Below are positions 8,640 through 17,941 of a stretch of DNA of 36,561 nucleotides, piece after piece. Every line of letters begins with the position of its first letter. The first letter of the stretch is position 1. Made by a program: the position numbers and the translations under genes. The notes under the pieces were generated by a model. The model made no database searches, had not been told where the DNA came from, and saw only the letters and a program-made list of their open reading frames with translations. Source of the DNA: an uncultured cyanobacterium (GTDB lineage Bacteria > Cyanobacteriota > Cyanobacteriia > PCC-6307 > Cyanobiaceae); the NCBI GenBank assembly GCA_903935205.1, contig CAIZQU010000112.1, forward strand, positions 1-36,561, in the 5' to 3' direction.

Positions 8640-10067
8640 TCCCACCGGCTGTCCGGCCTGGCCCAGCGACCAGCAACGGGCGGCCCTGGCCAAACGCACA
8701 ACCAGCTCCGGCACACCAGCCCAGTGAAGATGGAGCCAGCTGGCATGCAGCGATCGGCTTCCCCAGCCCTCATCACGGCTCGGACTCCCCCAGCCCTCCA
8801 GCCCCCAGAGCGGCGCCTGCCACGTCCCCTTCAGCGATCCGGCACCGCCTCCCCTATGGGATCGGTCGTCACTCAGCTGCCAACGGTGAAACTCATGGCC
8901 TGGATAGGTTTCACCGGCCCGCACCAGCAGGCCATCCCTGGCGCCGCTGGCCAGGCGGTAGCCGAGGCTCAGCTCACCGCGGGCCCCATGGAAGGGCAGA
9001 ACCCCAGCCATCGGATGACATTGGCCCTCTCCGTCCGCCAGGCTTGTCCCCAGCAGCAGCAGGCCTCCGCACTCCGCCACCAGCGGCATCCCCCGGGCCG
9101 CCGCAGCCGCCAGGCTCCCGAGGCTGCGACGACACTGTCCCAGCCGTGGGGCGTGGAGCTCCGGGTAGCCACCCGGCAGAACCACGGCCGCGCAGCCGGC
9201 CGGCAGGGGACGGTCGGCCAGGGGGCTCCAGGGGATGGGGTCGAGTCCTGCCGCAGCGAGCAGTTCGGCGGTTTCGGGGTAGCGGAAATGGAGAGCGGCA
9301 TCGCCGGCCAGAGCCACCGGAACCCGTGGAGCGGAATCGCCCTCAGCGAGCAGGCTACGGATGGGGTCGGGCGTTGCGAATGTCGAGGCTGGTGGGGCCA
9401 GAAGCGGCCAGAGGGTTTCAAGGTCGAGGTGGCTCTCAGCCAGGTCGGCCCAGATCCTCTGCCGCTCCCCCAGGTCCGCCAGTTCGGCAGCTGGTAGCAA
9501 GCCCAGATGGCGGGAGGGCAGAGCCAGGGCCGGATGGTGCGGCAGCACACCGAGCAAGGGCACGGCGATGGAGGCCAGGGCTTCCGCCAGCAACTGCCGA
9601 TGGCGCCCGCTGCCGACCCGGTTCAGCACCACCCCCGCCAGCCTCACCCGGGGGGGGCCATGGTCGCGGAAGCCCCGCACCAGCGCCGCCAGCGAGCCCG
9701 CCTGGCGGGACGCCTCCACCACCAGAACCACAGGGAGATCAAGCTGACAGGCCACGGCGGCTGAGCTGCCCTCGCTGCCAGACCCGCGGCCATCGAACAG
9801 GCCCATCACACCCTCCACCAGCACCCGATCGGCCCGGGCCCCGTGCCAGAGGAAGCTGCGCTCCAGCCAGCTCTCGCCGCAGAGGATCGGATCGAGGTTG
9901 CGGCAGGGACGGCCCGCCACCGCCGCCAGCAGCTGGGGATCGAGATAGTCGGGACCGACCTTGAAGGGCTGAAGCGTCTCGCCACGACGCCGGGCCAGGG
10001 CGGCGAGGCACAGGCTGAGCAGGGTCTTGCCGCTGCCGCTGCAGGGCGCGGCGATCAGACAGGCCAT
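8619..10067 (-). CDS. cbiA: Cobyrinate a,c-diamide synthase
   Basis: 482 residues. An ATP- and glutamine-dependent amidotransferase that amidates the a and c side chains of cobyrinate in (pseudo)cobalamin synthesis. The N-terminal P-loop domain begins at once with AAPCSGSGKT (7-15), followed by FKVGPDYLDP and the VLVEGVMGLFDGRG loop. The C-terminal class-I-like glutaminase domain has PLVAECGGLLLLG with the Cys nucleophile, preceded by VVLPGGYPELHAP, and ends with the YPGHEFHRW segment carrying the conserved His. ATG at 10067 starts right at the family's N terminus. Called cobB in some picocyanobacterial annotations. It lies 124 bp behind opcA on the same strand, an order I recall as conserved in picocyanobacteria. 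Confidence 0.95.
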   Translation of the reverse strand: MACLIAAPCSGSGKTLLSLCLAALARRRGETLQPFKVGPDYLDPQLLAAVAGRPCRNLDPILCGESWLERSFLWHGARADRVLVEGVMGLFDGRGSGSEGSSAAVACQLDLPVVLVVEASRQAGSLAALVRGFRDHGPPRVRLAGVVLNRVGSGRHRQLLAEALASIAVPLLGVLPHHPALALPSRHLGLLPAAELADLGERQRIWADLAESHLDLETLWPLLAPPASTFATPDPIRSLLAEGDSAPRVPVALAGDAALHFRYPETAELLAAAGLDPIPWSPLADRPLPAGCAAVVLPGGYPELHAPRLGQCRRSLGSLAAAAARGMPLVAECGGLLLLGTSLADGEGQCHPMAGVLPFHGARGELSLGYRLASGARDGLLVRAGETYPGHEFHRWQLSDDRSHRGGGAGSLKGTWQAPLWGLEGWGSPSRDEGWGSRSLHASWLHLHWAGVPELVVRLARAARCWSLGQAGQPVGSTLAPP

Positions 10068-10191
10068 CGGATCAGCGCCGCGCCAGGCATGGACCTGCAG
10101 CTTGGCAGCCGGACCACCCCGAACGGGATGGGGCTGGGCGGAAGCTTCCGCCTGTCAGCCTTATGTTGAGATTCAACTGGGATACAGAGAT

Positions 10192-11496
10192 TCAATCGGG
10201 CAGCAGCTCCGCCGCCAGGGGGGCAGCAGCGGCCAGGAGCGGATTGGTGGAATCGTGTCCACCTGCAAGCAACCGGGCCATCTCCATCTCTTCGTTCTCC
10301 TCCGGCAGCGGCACAAGCTCCTCGGCCAGCTCCATGGAGGCCATACCCCCGGATTCCAGCCGCATGCACCCCCCCGATTCCGAGCAGAGGATCACGCAGA
10401 GGGCGGGTCGACTGAGAGGTTCGCAGATCAACCGCAGGCCGACGATGGCGCCGGGATGCTGTTTGGGAACCCCCACCGGCACCGTCATCAACCGGAAGCG
10501 CACGCAGGCTCCATCGCCACGCTCGAATTCAGCGGCGATGCCCCCGTAGCCACCCCCTGGCTCAGGGGGAATGGCCGAGCTGGCCACCAGATGCCAACCG
10601 AGACGATCGGCGATCCAGGCGGCCAGCAGCAGGCCTTTGACCGGGTGATCACCCTCGACATCGATGTCGAGCTGCACCACATGGGCCAGGGCATCGCGAC
10701 GGGAGGGAGGATCGAAGACCATGGCGAGGGATTCCCGCCAACTGCGCAGCCGCAACCAGTTCAGATCGTTGACGGCCTGGCCGGCCCTGATCCGTTCGAC
10801 CATCACCTCAAGACAGCGTCGCGGCTCCCCGAGGGAGGTGTCGATCACCAGACGCCTGGGAATCGGAGCGAGGGCCTCCAGCATGTCGTGGGGTTCATCC
10901 AGGCTGCTGTTCCACCACACCCAGCAAGGGAGTTCGGTCCCCACGAGCGGTTGGATCAGGTGGAGGTTCTGCTGCAGGGCTCCGATCCCACCGCGGAGGA
11001 CCACGGCATCACCACAGGCATCGCCAGCTCCGCCCTCCTCCGGCAGGGGGCAATAGGCCGCCACCATCGTTTCGAGGGGCCTGCCGGCGTCGATCGTGGG
11101 CGCCAGGGTGATCAGACGCCTGGGCCGGTGGACGCTGATCGCGCTTTCGACGAACTGACCGCGCAGATCGACGGCATGACGATCACCGGGGCGCTGGCCC
11201 AGGGCCCAGGCCAGACGGGGATCGCAGGGAGCGGTGCTGAAGGGAAGACCGCAGTCGCTCACCGCCTGGCGGGCGGCGGCCATCACGTCGTCACGGTCGA
11301 GTCCACGGATCGGGCCCTCCACCAGTCCGGTGCGCACCATCTGTTGCTCCAGCCAGGAGGGCTCCCAGACCAGAAGGGTGAAGGTGGCCGCTCCGGTGGA
11401 GCCCTCCAGGGCCCCCTGCCAGAGGCGATCGAGATAGGGCGAGACTTCACTGGGCGGCACCTCTTGGGGGGCCTGGAGGGTGAGCTGGGCGGCCAT
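10192..11496 (-). CDS. opcA: Glucose-6-phosphate dehydrogenase assembly/activator protein OpcA
   Basis: 434 residues, the usual size for cyanobacterial OpcA. OpcA binds G6PDH and promotes its active oligomer; in cyanobacteria this links the oxidative pentose phosphate pathway to thioredoxin and to darkness. The sequence shows the family's Trp-rich blocks (LVWEPSWLEQQM, ELPCWVWWNSSLDEPHDML, WLRLRSWRESLAMVFDPP) and the central IAAL-type segment GIGALQQNLHLIQPL. Several cysteines are present (for example in VSDCGLPF and APCDPR) that could be redox sites, which is inference. The gene starts 54 bp after the zwf stop on the same strand, the classic zwf-opcA arrangement, so co-transcription is likely. 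Confidence 0.93.
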   Translation of the reverse strand: MAAQLTLQAPQEVPPSEVSPYLDRLWQGALEGSTGAATFTLLVWEPSWLEQQMVRTGLVEGPIRGLDRDDVMAAARQAVSDCGLPFSTAPCDPRLAWALGQRPGDRHAVDLRGQFVESAISVHRPRRLITLAPTIDAGRPLETMVAAYCPLPEEGGAGDACGDAVVLRGGIGALQQNLHLIQPLVGTELPCWVWWNSSLDEPHDMLEALAPIPRRLVIDTSLGEPRRCLEVMVERIRAGQAVNDLNWLRLRSWRESLAMVFDPPSRRDALAHVVQLDIDVEGDHPVKGLLLAAWIADRLGWHLVASSAIPPEPGGGYGGIAAEFERGDGACVRFRLMTVPVGVPKQHPGAIVGLRLICEPLSRPALCVILCSESGGCMRLESGGMASMELAEELVPLPEENEEMEMARLLAGGHDSTNPLLAAAAPLAAELLPD

Positions 11497-11550
11497 GGGC
11501 AGTGGGGCGAAGGGTCGGGAAGCGAAGGCGGGGCAAGCTCAGGATCGATG

Positions 11551-13074
11551 TCAGGGGCGCCGCCAGATCAGACCGTCCTCGGCCAACAGGTTGTCGGCGG
11601 CGGCGGGGCCCCAGGTGCGGGCTTCATAGGGCTGCACCGGCAGTTGCCAGGGGGCCTCCTCGATCAACTCCAGCAGGGGTGTGTAGAGCCTCCAGGCAGC
11701 TTCCACTTCATCGCTGCGGGTGTAGAGGGTGGGATCGCCGAGCATGGCGTCAGCGAGAAGGCGAACGTAGCCCTCATCGGACGGTTCACCGAAGGAGTCG
11801 TCGTAGGAGAAGGCCATGTCGACGGGCCGGCTGCGCATGCCGGAACCGGGAGCTTTGACTTCAAACTTGATCTCCGCGCCCTCATCAGGTTGGATGCGCA
11901 GGATCAGCTGGTTGGGTGTTGGCGCTCCACCGGCGGCATCAAAGAGGTGGACAGGAGCCTCGCGAAAGGTGAGGACGACCTCGGAAATTCGCTTGGGTAG
12001 CCGCTTGCCACTGCGGAGGTAGAAGGGCACCCCCTGCCAGCGCCAATTGTCGATGAAAAGTTTCATCGCCACATAGGTTTCCGTGGTGCTGGTGGGATTG
12101 ACCCCTGGCTCCTCGCGGTAGCCGGGCAGGGGCCGGCTGGCACTGCCACCGGGCCCATACTGCCCGCGAACGCAGCAGCGCCATGGTTCCTGCTCGTCGG
12201 CAAGACGGGCAGCCTGAAGCACCTTGGCTTTTTCGTTGCGGATCGCCTCGGCATCGAAACGCCCCGGAGGCTCCATCGCCGTAAGGGCGAGAATCTGGGT
12301 CAGATGGTTCTGCACCATGTCGCGCAGGGCGCCGGAACTTTCGTAATAGCCGGCCCGATCCTCAACGCCGACCGTCTCGGCGGCTGTGATCTGAACATTA
12401 GAAATATAATTGCGGTTCCAGATCGGTTCAAAGATCGTGTTGGCAAACCGCATCACCAAGATATTTTGAACCGTCTCCTTGCCCAGGTAGTGGTCAATCC
12501 GGTACACCTGGCTCTCCTTGGCGCAGGCCTGGACCACCTTGTTGAGGGTCTGGGCGCTGCCGTAGTCACGCCCGAAGGGCTTTTCGATCACCACTCGGCT
12601 GCGCTCCGGGTCGGATAGCAGCCCGGCAGCCGCCAGGGCCCGGCAGCCGCTGCCATAGAACTCAGGCGCCACCGACAGATAAAAGGTGCGGTTGCCACGG
12701 GTGGCGCGGTGGCGATCGATCACCTCCAGTCGTCCGGCCAGACGGACCAGATGGTCGCTTTGCTGGAGATCGACCGGTTCGTAGTACAGCCCCTGGCTGA
12801 ACTGCTCCCAGGCGCCCGGGTGATCGGCGATCTCAGCGGCCAGGGAGGCGGCCATCCGGCTGCGGAACTCCTCATCGCTCCAGGGGCGCCTGGCGCAGCC
12901 CAACACCGCAAATTCGCTGGGCAGTCGCCTCTGCCGGAACAACTCGAACAGGGCGGGAACCAGCTTGCGGTGGGTCAGATCGCCGCTGGCACCGAAAATG
13001 ACGATGCATTGGGGCGTGATCACCCTTTCCTGCCGCAGACCCACCCTGAGGGGATTGGTGAGCAGGCTCGTCAT
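11551..13074 (-). CDS. zwf: Glucose-6-phosphate 1-dehydrogenase
   Basis: 507 residues. Oxidises glucose-6-phosphate with NADP+, the entry to the oxidative pentose phosphate pathway and the main night-time NADPH source. Visible: NADP-binding GASGDLTHRKL (28-38), the substrate signature RIDHYLGKE starting at 192 with catalytic His next to it, and the C-terminal YVRLLADAMLGDPTLYTRSDEVEAAW. ATG at 13074 is chosen because the family opens with MTSLLTNPLRVGLRQER; a TTG at 13098 would add eight residues. A lower-GC patch is visible around 12380-12500. Downstream of petH and upstream of opcA, all leftward. Confidence 0.97.
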   Translation of the reverse strand: MTSLLTNPLRVGLRQERVITPQCIVIFGASGDLTHRKLVPALFELFRQRRLPSEFAVLGCARRPWSDEEFRSRMAASLAAEIADHPGAWEQFSQGLYYEPVDLQQSDHLVRLAGRLEVIDRHRATRGNRTFYLSVAPEFYGSGCRALAAAGLLSDPERSRVVIEKPFGRDYGSAQTLNKVVQACAKESQVYRIDHYLGKETVQNILVMRFANTIFEPIWNRNYISNVQITAAETVGVEDRAGYYESSGALRDMVQNHLTQILALTAMEPPGRFDAEAIRNEKAKVLQAARLADEQEPWRCCVRGQYGPGGSASRPLPGYREEPGVNPTSTTETYVAMKLFIDNWRWQGVPFYLRSGKRLPKRISEVVLTFREAPVHLFDAAGGAPTPNQLILRIQPDEGAEIKFEVKAPGSGMRSRPVDMAFSYDDSFGEPSDEGYVRLLADAMLGDPTLYTRSDEVEAAWRLYTPLLELIEEAPWQLPVQPYEARTWGPAAADNLLAEDGLIWRRP

Positions 13075-13132
13075 GGGGAGGCTCGGTAACCGTGTCAACC
13101 CGGTTTAACGACGCCTGGGATTCTTGGCTGCA

Positions 13133-13182
13133 GGTTGGGGCGATGGGATCAGCCTCTGTGAGGGATCGCCCATCGCCCAACC
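13133..13182. terminator. Long stem-loop between petH and zwf
   Basis: GGTTGGGGCGATGGG (13133-13147) pairs with CCCATCGCCCAACC (13169-13182) with one bulged G, leaving a loop of about 21 nt. It begins about 14 bp after the petH stop on the leftward strand and ends about 60 bp before the zwf ATG. There is no clear U-tract, so it may be a terminator/attenuator or an mRNA 3'-end stabiliser for petH. Confidence 0.6.
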
Positions 13183-13195
13183 CGGAGGATCGGGG

Positions 13196-14476
<1,281 letters not shown>

Positions 14477-14488
14477 CTAGGTTGTGAC

Positions 14489-15100
14489 GTGGTTAACTGC
14501 CCCGCCGCTCCGGCTCTGTCCTCCCCCTTGGCGCAGCTTCTGAGCTCCTTTCCCACCACCCTTCCCGACCGTTCCCCGGAGCGCCCGGGCAGTTCCAGTT
14601 GCGGCCTGGACACCATCCAGCAGGAGATGGAGCGGCTACCCCAGGGCGTTCGCCGCCTGGCCGTCCAGCTGCGCCTTGATCTCGATCCCACCTGGTTGTG
14701 GACCGTGCTCACCGATTACGAGCACCTTCAGGATTTCATCCCCAATCTCGCCAGTTCCCGCCTGCTCTGGCGACATCAGCGCCAGGTTGCCCTTGAGCAG
14801 ATCGGCAGCCAACAGTTCTGCGGCCTGCGCTTTTCAGCCCGTGTGCAACTCGAGATCACCGAGCAACCGGAGCAGGGTCGCTTGCTGTTCCGGATGCTTG
14901 AGGGCGATTTCCGCTGCTTCGAAGGATCCTGGTGGGTGGGAGCGGATGCCATCAGTTCCTGGCTGCTTTACGAGTTGACGGTGCAAGGCAAGCCGGGCAT
15001 GCCGCTCGGGTTGATCGAGCAGCGCCTCCAGCAGGATCTCGCCTCCAACCTGCGGGGTGTGCAACAGGAGGCCCTGCGGCGCTCCGGCCGCCAGCGCTGA
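14489..15100 (+). CDS. SRPBCC / COQ10-START-type lipid- or ligand-binding protein
   Basis: Up to 203 residues. The core from LPQGVRRLAVQLRLDLDPTWLW through VLTDYEHLQDFIPNLASS, and on to FRCFEGSWWVG, has the pattern of the polyketide cyclase/dehydrase (SRPBCC) fold: an opening strand, the 'W..LtDY..l..fiPnl' helix, and a sheet closed by a long C-terminal helix (LIEQRLQQDLASNLRGVQQEAL). Members bind hydrophobic ligands; some cyanobacterial ones are linked to quinone or pigment handling, but none can be assigned here. The start is uncertain: GTG at 14489 or ATG at 14627 (in frame, just before the core, with GGAG too close to it). Divergent from petH with an 84-bp shared control region. Confidence 0.72.
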   Translation: MVNCPAAPALSSPLAQLLSSFPTTLPDRSPERPGSSSCGLDTIQQEMERLPQGVRRLAVQLRLDLDPTWLWTVLTDYEHLQDFIPNLASSRLLWRHQRQVALEQIGSQQFCGLRFSARVQLEITEQPEQGRLLFRMLEGDFRCFEGSWWVGADAISSWLLYELTVQGKPGMPLGLIEQRLQQDLASNLRGVQQEALRRSGRQR

Positions 15101-15374
15101 TCCCGATCGCTTTGCGTTCGGGTCGATGGGCAGGTTGCGATCAGCCCTGAGCTGCGCTCGCCCGTGGCAACCGCTCCGCTCCGCTCCTGTGCCTGTGCCT
15201 GAGCCTGGGTCGGCATCAAGCTCCCATTTCCAGGGGTCGGCCGTGATGAGCCGGCGGACAAAGGATCGATCGCCCATGGAACAACGGCCCGAGCATCGAC
15301 GATGCTGCTGCCCACAGCCAAACCAGGCCGTCCGATCAAGACCAACAGATGAAGCGATTGCTTCTGATGATGGA

Positions 15375-15447
15375 TACCCCCAAGGGGATTCGAACCCCTG
15401 TCGCCTCCGTGAAAGGGAGGTGTCCTAGGCCTCTAGACGATGGGGGC
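15375..15447 (-). tRNA. trnE: tRNA-Glu (anticodon UUC)
   Basis: 73 nt on the leftward strand. The acceptor stem is GCCCCCA (15447-15441) paired with TGGGGGT near 15382-15376, with discriminator A at 15375. The anticodon arm is CCTCC-CTTTCAC-GGAGG with anticodon TTC, and the T arm is AGGGG-TTCGAAT-CCCCT. The D-arm GTCTAGAGGCCTAGGAC matches bacterial tRNA-Glu. CCA is not encoded. In cyanobacteria this tRNA also supplies glutamyl-tRNA for tetrapyrrole synthesis through HemA. It lies 43 bp after the sasA stop on the same strand. Confidence 0.97.
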
Positions 15448-15490
15448 GAGGCCGCCGGTGCTCCAGCTCCGACATCAAGGAAGCTACGGG

Positions 15491-16789
15491 TCAGCCCTGC
15501 CCTTCGTCAAGGACACCGGAACCATGGGAGCGACTCAGCGGCGCTCCGGGCAAATCGGTGGAGGGGCTGCTCTGGCCGCTCCAGACAGGCACCGTGAAAT
15601 GGAAGCAGGCCCCCTCACCAGGTTCGGAGGCCACCCAGATGCGGCCACCATGAACCTCCGTGATCCGGCGGCAGACCGACAGCCCCACCCCGAATCCAGA
15701 GGTGCTGCCGGAGGTCTGGGGCAGACGCACCCGGTCCTGGAAGATCCGCTGGTGCTCCTCGCGCGGGATGCCGGGACCGCTGTCGCAGACGCTCACCTGC
15801 ACCCACTGGCTGGTGCGGTGCAGGAGCGTGAGGCTGACGCGACCTCCATCGGTCGTGAATTTCAGTGCGTTCTCGATCAGGTTCAGCAGCACCTGGCGCA
15901 TCCGGCGCTGATCGGCGTAGACATCGGGCAGATCGGCAGGGATGTCGGTGACGAGTTCCAGCTGGCGACCCACCCAGAGCTTTTCCAGCTCCAGGATCGC
16001 TTCGGCGGCCACCCGTCCCATGGCGAGGCGCTGGGGGTTGAACAGGGCTTCCCAGCGGGTGGTGCCCACCTCAAGCAGATCGAGGGAGAGGGCCTCGATG
16101 TCGTCGAGCCGACGGCTGAGCACATCGCGGAAGCGGGTCTCATCGATCTGGCCGAGGCCATGGCTCTGGAGCGCCAGCTTGGCGGCGGTGAGGGGGGTGC
16201 GCAGCTCATGGGCCACCATCCGCAGCAGACGCTCCTGCACCCCCAGGCGCTCGATCAGGGTCTCGTTCTCCTGACGCAGAACCAACAGTTGATCCTCGAG
16301 CTGCAGCTCTCGCTGGTTGCGGCCGCCATCGATCTGGACCGGCCGCAGCCGCAGCCCCAGGCTGCTCACCACCTCCATCTGCTTCCAGCGGGGCAACCAA
16401 CTGCGCAGCTGCTGGGTGAGGGTGGTGCCGGCAAAGACCTGGCGAGGGGCTGGTTCCAGCTTCACCAACGAGGGAGTGGCCACCAGGCGATGCAGTTCGA
16501 GCAGCTCGGGACGTCGCGCCGGATCGGCAATCTCAAGCATCACCTGAAAGCCGCAATCCTCACCGTTGAGGAAGGCCAGCAACTGGCGTAGATCCGGATT
16601 GGCAAGGTGATGGGTGGCCGCGATCAGCAGCAGCTTCAAGGCCGGTCGCGCTGTCGAAGGCTCGGGCGCGTCGGGGCCGGCCCCGGTACGGCTGGGGTTG
16701 GGGGGGGGATTGGGGTTGGGCCCTGGGGCGGGCACGGCAGCGGTCGCACGTGTCGCCACCTTATGGGCAGTTTGAGCAAGCTGCCGCAC
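15491..16789 (-). CDS. sasA: Circadian clock output histidine kinase SasA
   Basis: 432 residues. Domain order: Pro/Asn-rich lead (1-48), KaiB-like thioredoxin-fold domain (about 50-140: [47 protein letters not shown]), HisKA dimerisation domain with phospho-acceptor His194 in [14 protein letters not shown], and HATPase with N-box [11 protein letters not shown] (Asn307), G1 DSGPGIP, and G2 [10 protein letters not shown]. SasA reads KaiC state through the KaiB-like domain and phosphorylates RpaA. Start uncertain: GTG at 16789 or GTG at 16759; the family usually begins near residue 45. The C terminus has about 28 extra residues after FHFTVPVW. kaiABC and rpaA are not in the window. Confidence 0.93.
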   Translation of the reverse strand: MRQLAQTAHKVATRATAAVPAPGPNPNPPPNPSRTGAGPDAPEPSTARPALKLLLIAATHHLANPDLRQLLAFLNGEDCGFQVMLEIADPARRPELLELHRLVATPSLVKLEPAPRQVFAGTTLTQQLRSWLPRWKQMEVVSSLGLRLRPVQIDGGRNQRELQLEDQLLVLRQENETLIERLGVQERLLRMVAHELRTPLTAAKLALQSHGLGQIDETRFRDVLSRRLDDIEALSLDLLEVGTTRWEALFNPQRLAMGRVAAEAILELEKLWVGRQLELVTDIPADLPDVYADQRRMRQVLLNLIENALKFTTDGGRVSLTLLHRTSQWVQVSVCDSGPGIPREEHQRIFQDRVRLPQTSGSTSGFGVGLSVCRRITEVHGGRIWVASEPGEGACFHFTVPVWSGQSSPSTDLPGAPLSRSHGSGVLDEGQG

Positions 16790-16836
16790 AGATGGCTATG
16801 ACAGGGGCGTTGCCTCCACCGTGTCCGGCCTGCGCC

Positions 16837-17451
16837 ATGACTCTCCCGATGCCGCAGGACAGGCCGATACCGACCTCTCCACCGCTGCCGGTCCACCCCC
16901 CCCCAGCGGCCACCCGAGCCGGGGCGGTGCCAGGCAGTCGCATCCAGCTGGATAGCAGCCTGCGTCGCTGGTTTTCGCGCAATCTGGGGCTGTGGCGTTC
17001 GCGGCGTCTTTATTTTTTCCCGGAGGAGGAACCGATCCGGGTCGACATGCTGCTGCGGGTCGAAAGCTTCAGTGAGCCCATCGAAGGTGAAGCGGCCTAC
17101 CGCTTCACCTGGTGGCCTGAAAAGGAATACGACTTCTTCGACCGCAAGCCCCGCTACGTGCGCGAAGGCGTGATGGAGGCCTTTCTGTGCGGCCACCAGC
17201 TGCGCCGCAGTCGCGGCTACCTCTGCGGCTCCCCAACCAAGAGCCAGATCCGCCAGGTGGATGAGCACGAGATGATCTTCGAGTCCCATTATCTCGAGTG
17301 GGACATTCTTGAGCAGATCCGCCTGGTCGACCAGGATCGCTTCCGTTCGCGCTCCATCTATTCCTGGCGCAACGGAGAACTCGACCTGGCCGAGGTGCAC
17401 CACGAGATCAGGCTCGAGGGCCCTGCCGGCCACGGCGACGCGGTGGCCTGA
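16837..17451 (+). CDS. CpcS/CpeS-like protein (possible phycobiliprotein lyase relative)
   Basis: 204 residues from the ATG at 16837; in-frame ATGs at 16792 and 16798 are possible but would nearly touch sasA. After a Pro-rich lead, the core RRWFSRNLGLWRSRRLYFF resembles the 'G.WrS.R..' opening of the CpcS/CpeS lipocalin-like bilin lyases. The block EMIFESHYLEWDILEQIRL followed by DQDRFRSRSIYSW then resembles their 'iteYe...eErirfvdpnlRlRtS' sheet, closing with EVHHEIRL. These lyases attach phycobilins to cysteines of phycobiliproteins. The match is partial, and this may be a related but distinct conserved cyanobacterial family. It is divergent from sasA and shares its promoter region. Confidence 0.6.
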   Translation: MTLPMPQDRPIPTSPPLPVHPPPAATRAGAVPGSRIQLDSSLRRWFSRNLGLWRSRRLYFFPEEEPIRVDMLLRVESFSEPIEGEAAYRFTWWPEKEYDFFDRKPRYVREGVMEAFLCGHQLRRSRGYLCGSPTKSQIRQVDEHEMIFESHYLEWDILEQIRLVDQDRFRSRSIYSWRNGELDLAEVHHEIRLEGPAGHGDAVA

Positions 17452-17520
17452 ATCGCGACTGGCACCGCTAGCGGCCACGCTCCGATGCAGCAGCATGGTC
17501 GGGTCTGATCCACCCACCCC

Positions 17521-17934
17521 TTGGCCCTCACCCCTCAAGGACTGCTGCGCCGGCTGGCGACACCCCTTCTCACCCTGCCGTTTGTCTTCGCCGGAACCGC
17601 GGTCCAGGCCGCCCCGGCCACCCAGGCCGAGATGGGGTTGTACACCAGAATTGCCGCCGTCAACGTCTGCATCGCCCGCTCCGCAGGCATTGACTTCGAC
17701 AAGGCGGTGGGCGTGGCCGGTGAAACCATCGCCCAACTGATCCAGGGACAGCATCAGGGCATGATCCAGCAGGTGGGCAGCAAGCCCCTCACCATCGAGC
17801 AGCTGCGCCGCGGAGCCGCCAATTCCGCGGTCATGGGAGCGGCTGAGATCTGTCCCAAGTCGGTGCCAGCCGATGTGATGAAGAAGGTGGAGGCGGCGCT
17901 CAAGCAGGCTGGCAGCAAACCAGCCGCCAAATAG
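17521..17934 (+). CDS. Small exported cyanobacterial protein of unknown function
   Basis: 137 residues from a TTG at 17521; no ATG or ribosome site is visible, and the next methionine is past the signal peptide. Residues about 8-30 form a signal peptide (LLRRLATPLLTLPFVFAGT, cleavage after AVQA). The mature part has two cysteines, in VNVCIARS and AEICPKSV, that could form a disulfide, and a conserved-looking stretch VGVAGETIAQLIQGQHQGMI. I recall similar picocyanobacterial proteins being labelled 'cAMP phosphodiesterase', but no such motif is visible and I would not use that name. Seven bases separate its stop from the pepN ATG, so they may be co-transcribed. Confidence 0.72.
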   Translation: MALTPQGLLRRLATPLLTLPFVFAGTAVQAAPATQAEMGLYTRIAAVNVCIARSAGIDFDKAVGVAGETIAQLIQGQHQGMIQQVGSKPLTIEQLRRGAANSAVMGAAEICPKSVPADVMKKVEAALKQAGSKPAAK

Positions 17935-17941
17935 AGCGCCG

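Noticed and set aside
10027-12000. 657-codon open frame antisense to opcA and zwf
   Set aside because: It is a shadow of two well-recognised genes; the translation has no motif and is rich in Gly, His and Gln.
13075-13110. TTGACA at about 13093-13098 (leftward strand) as a -35 box for zwf
   Set aside because: It is only about 20 bp from the chosen ATG, so the matching -10 would fall at or inside the coding start.
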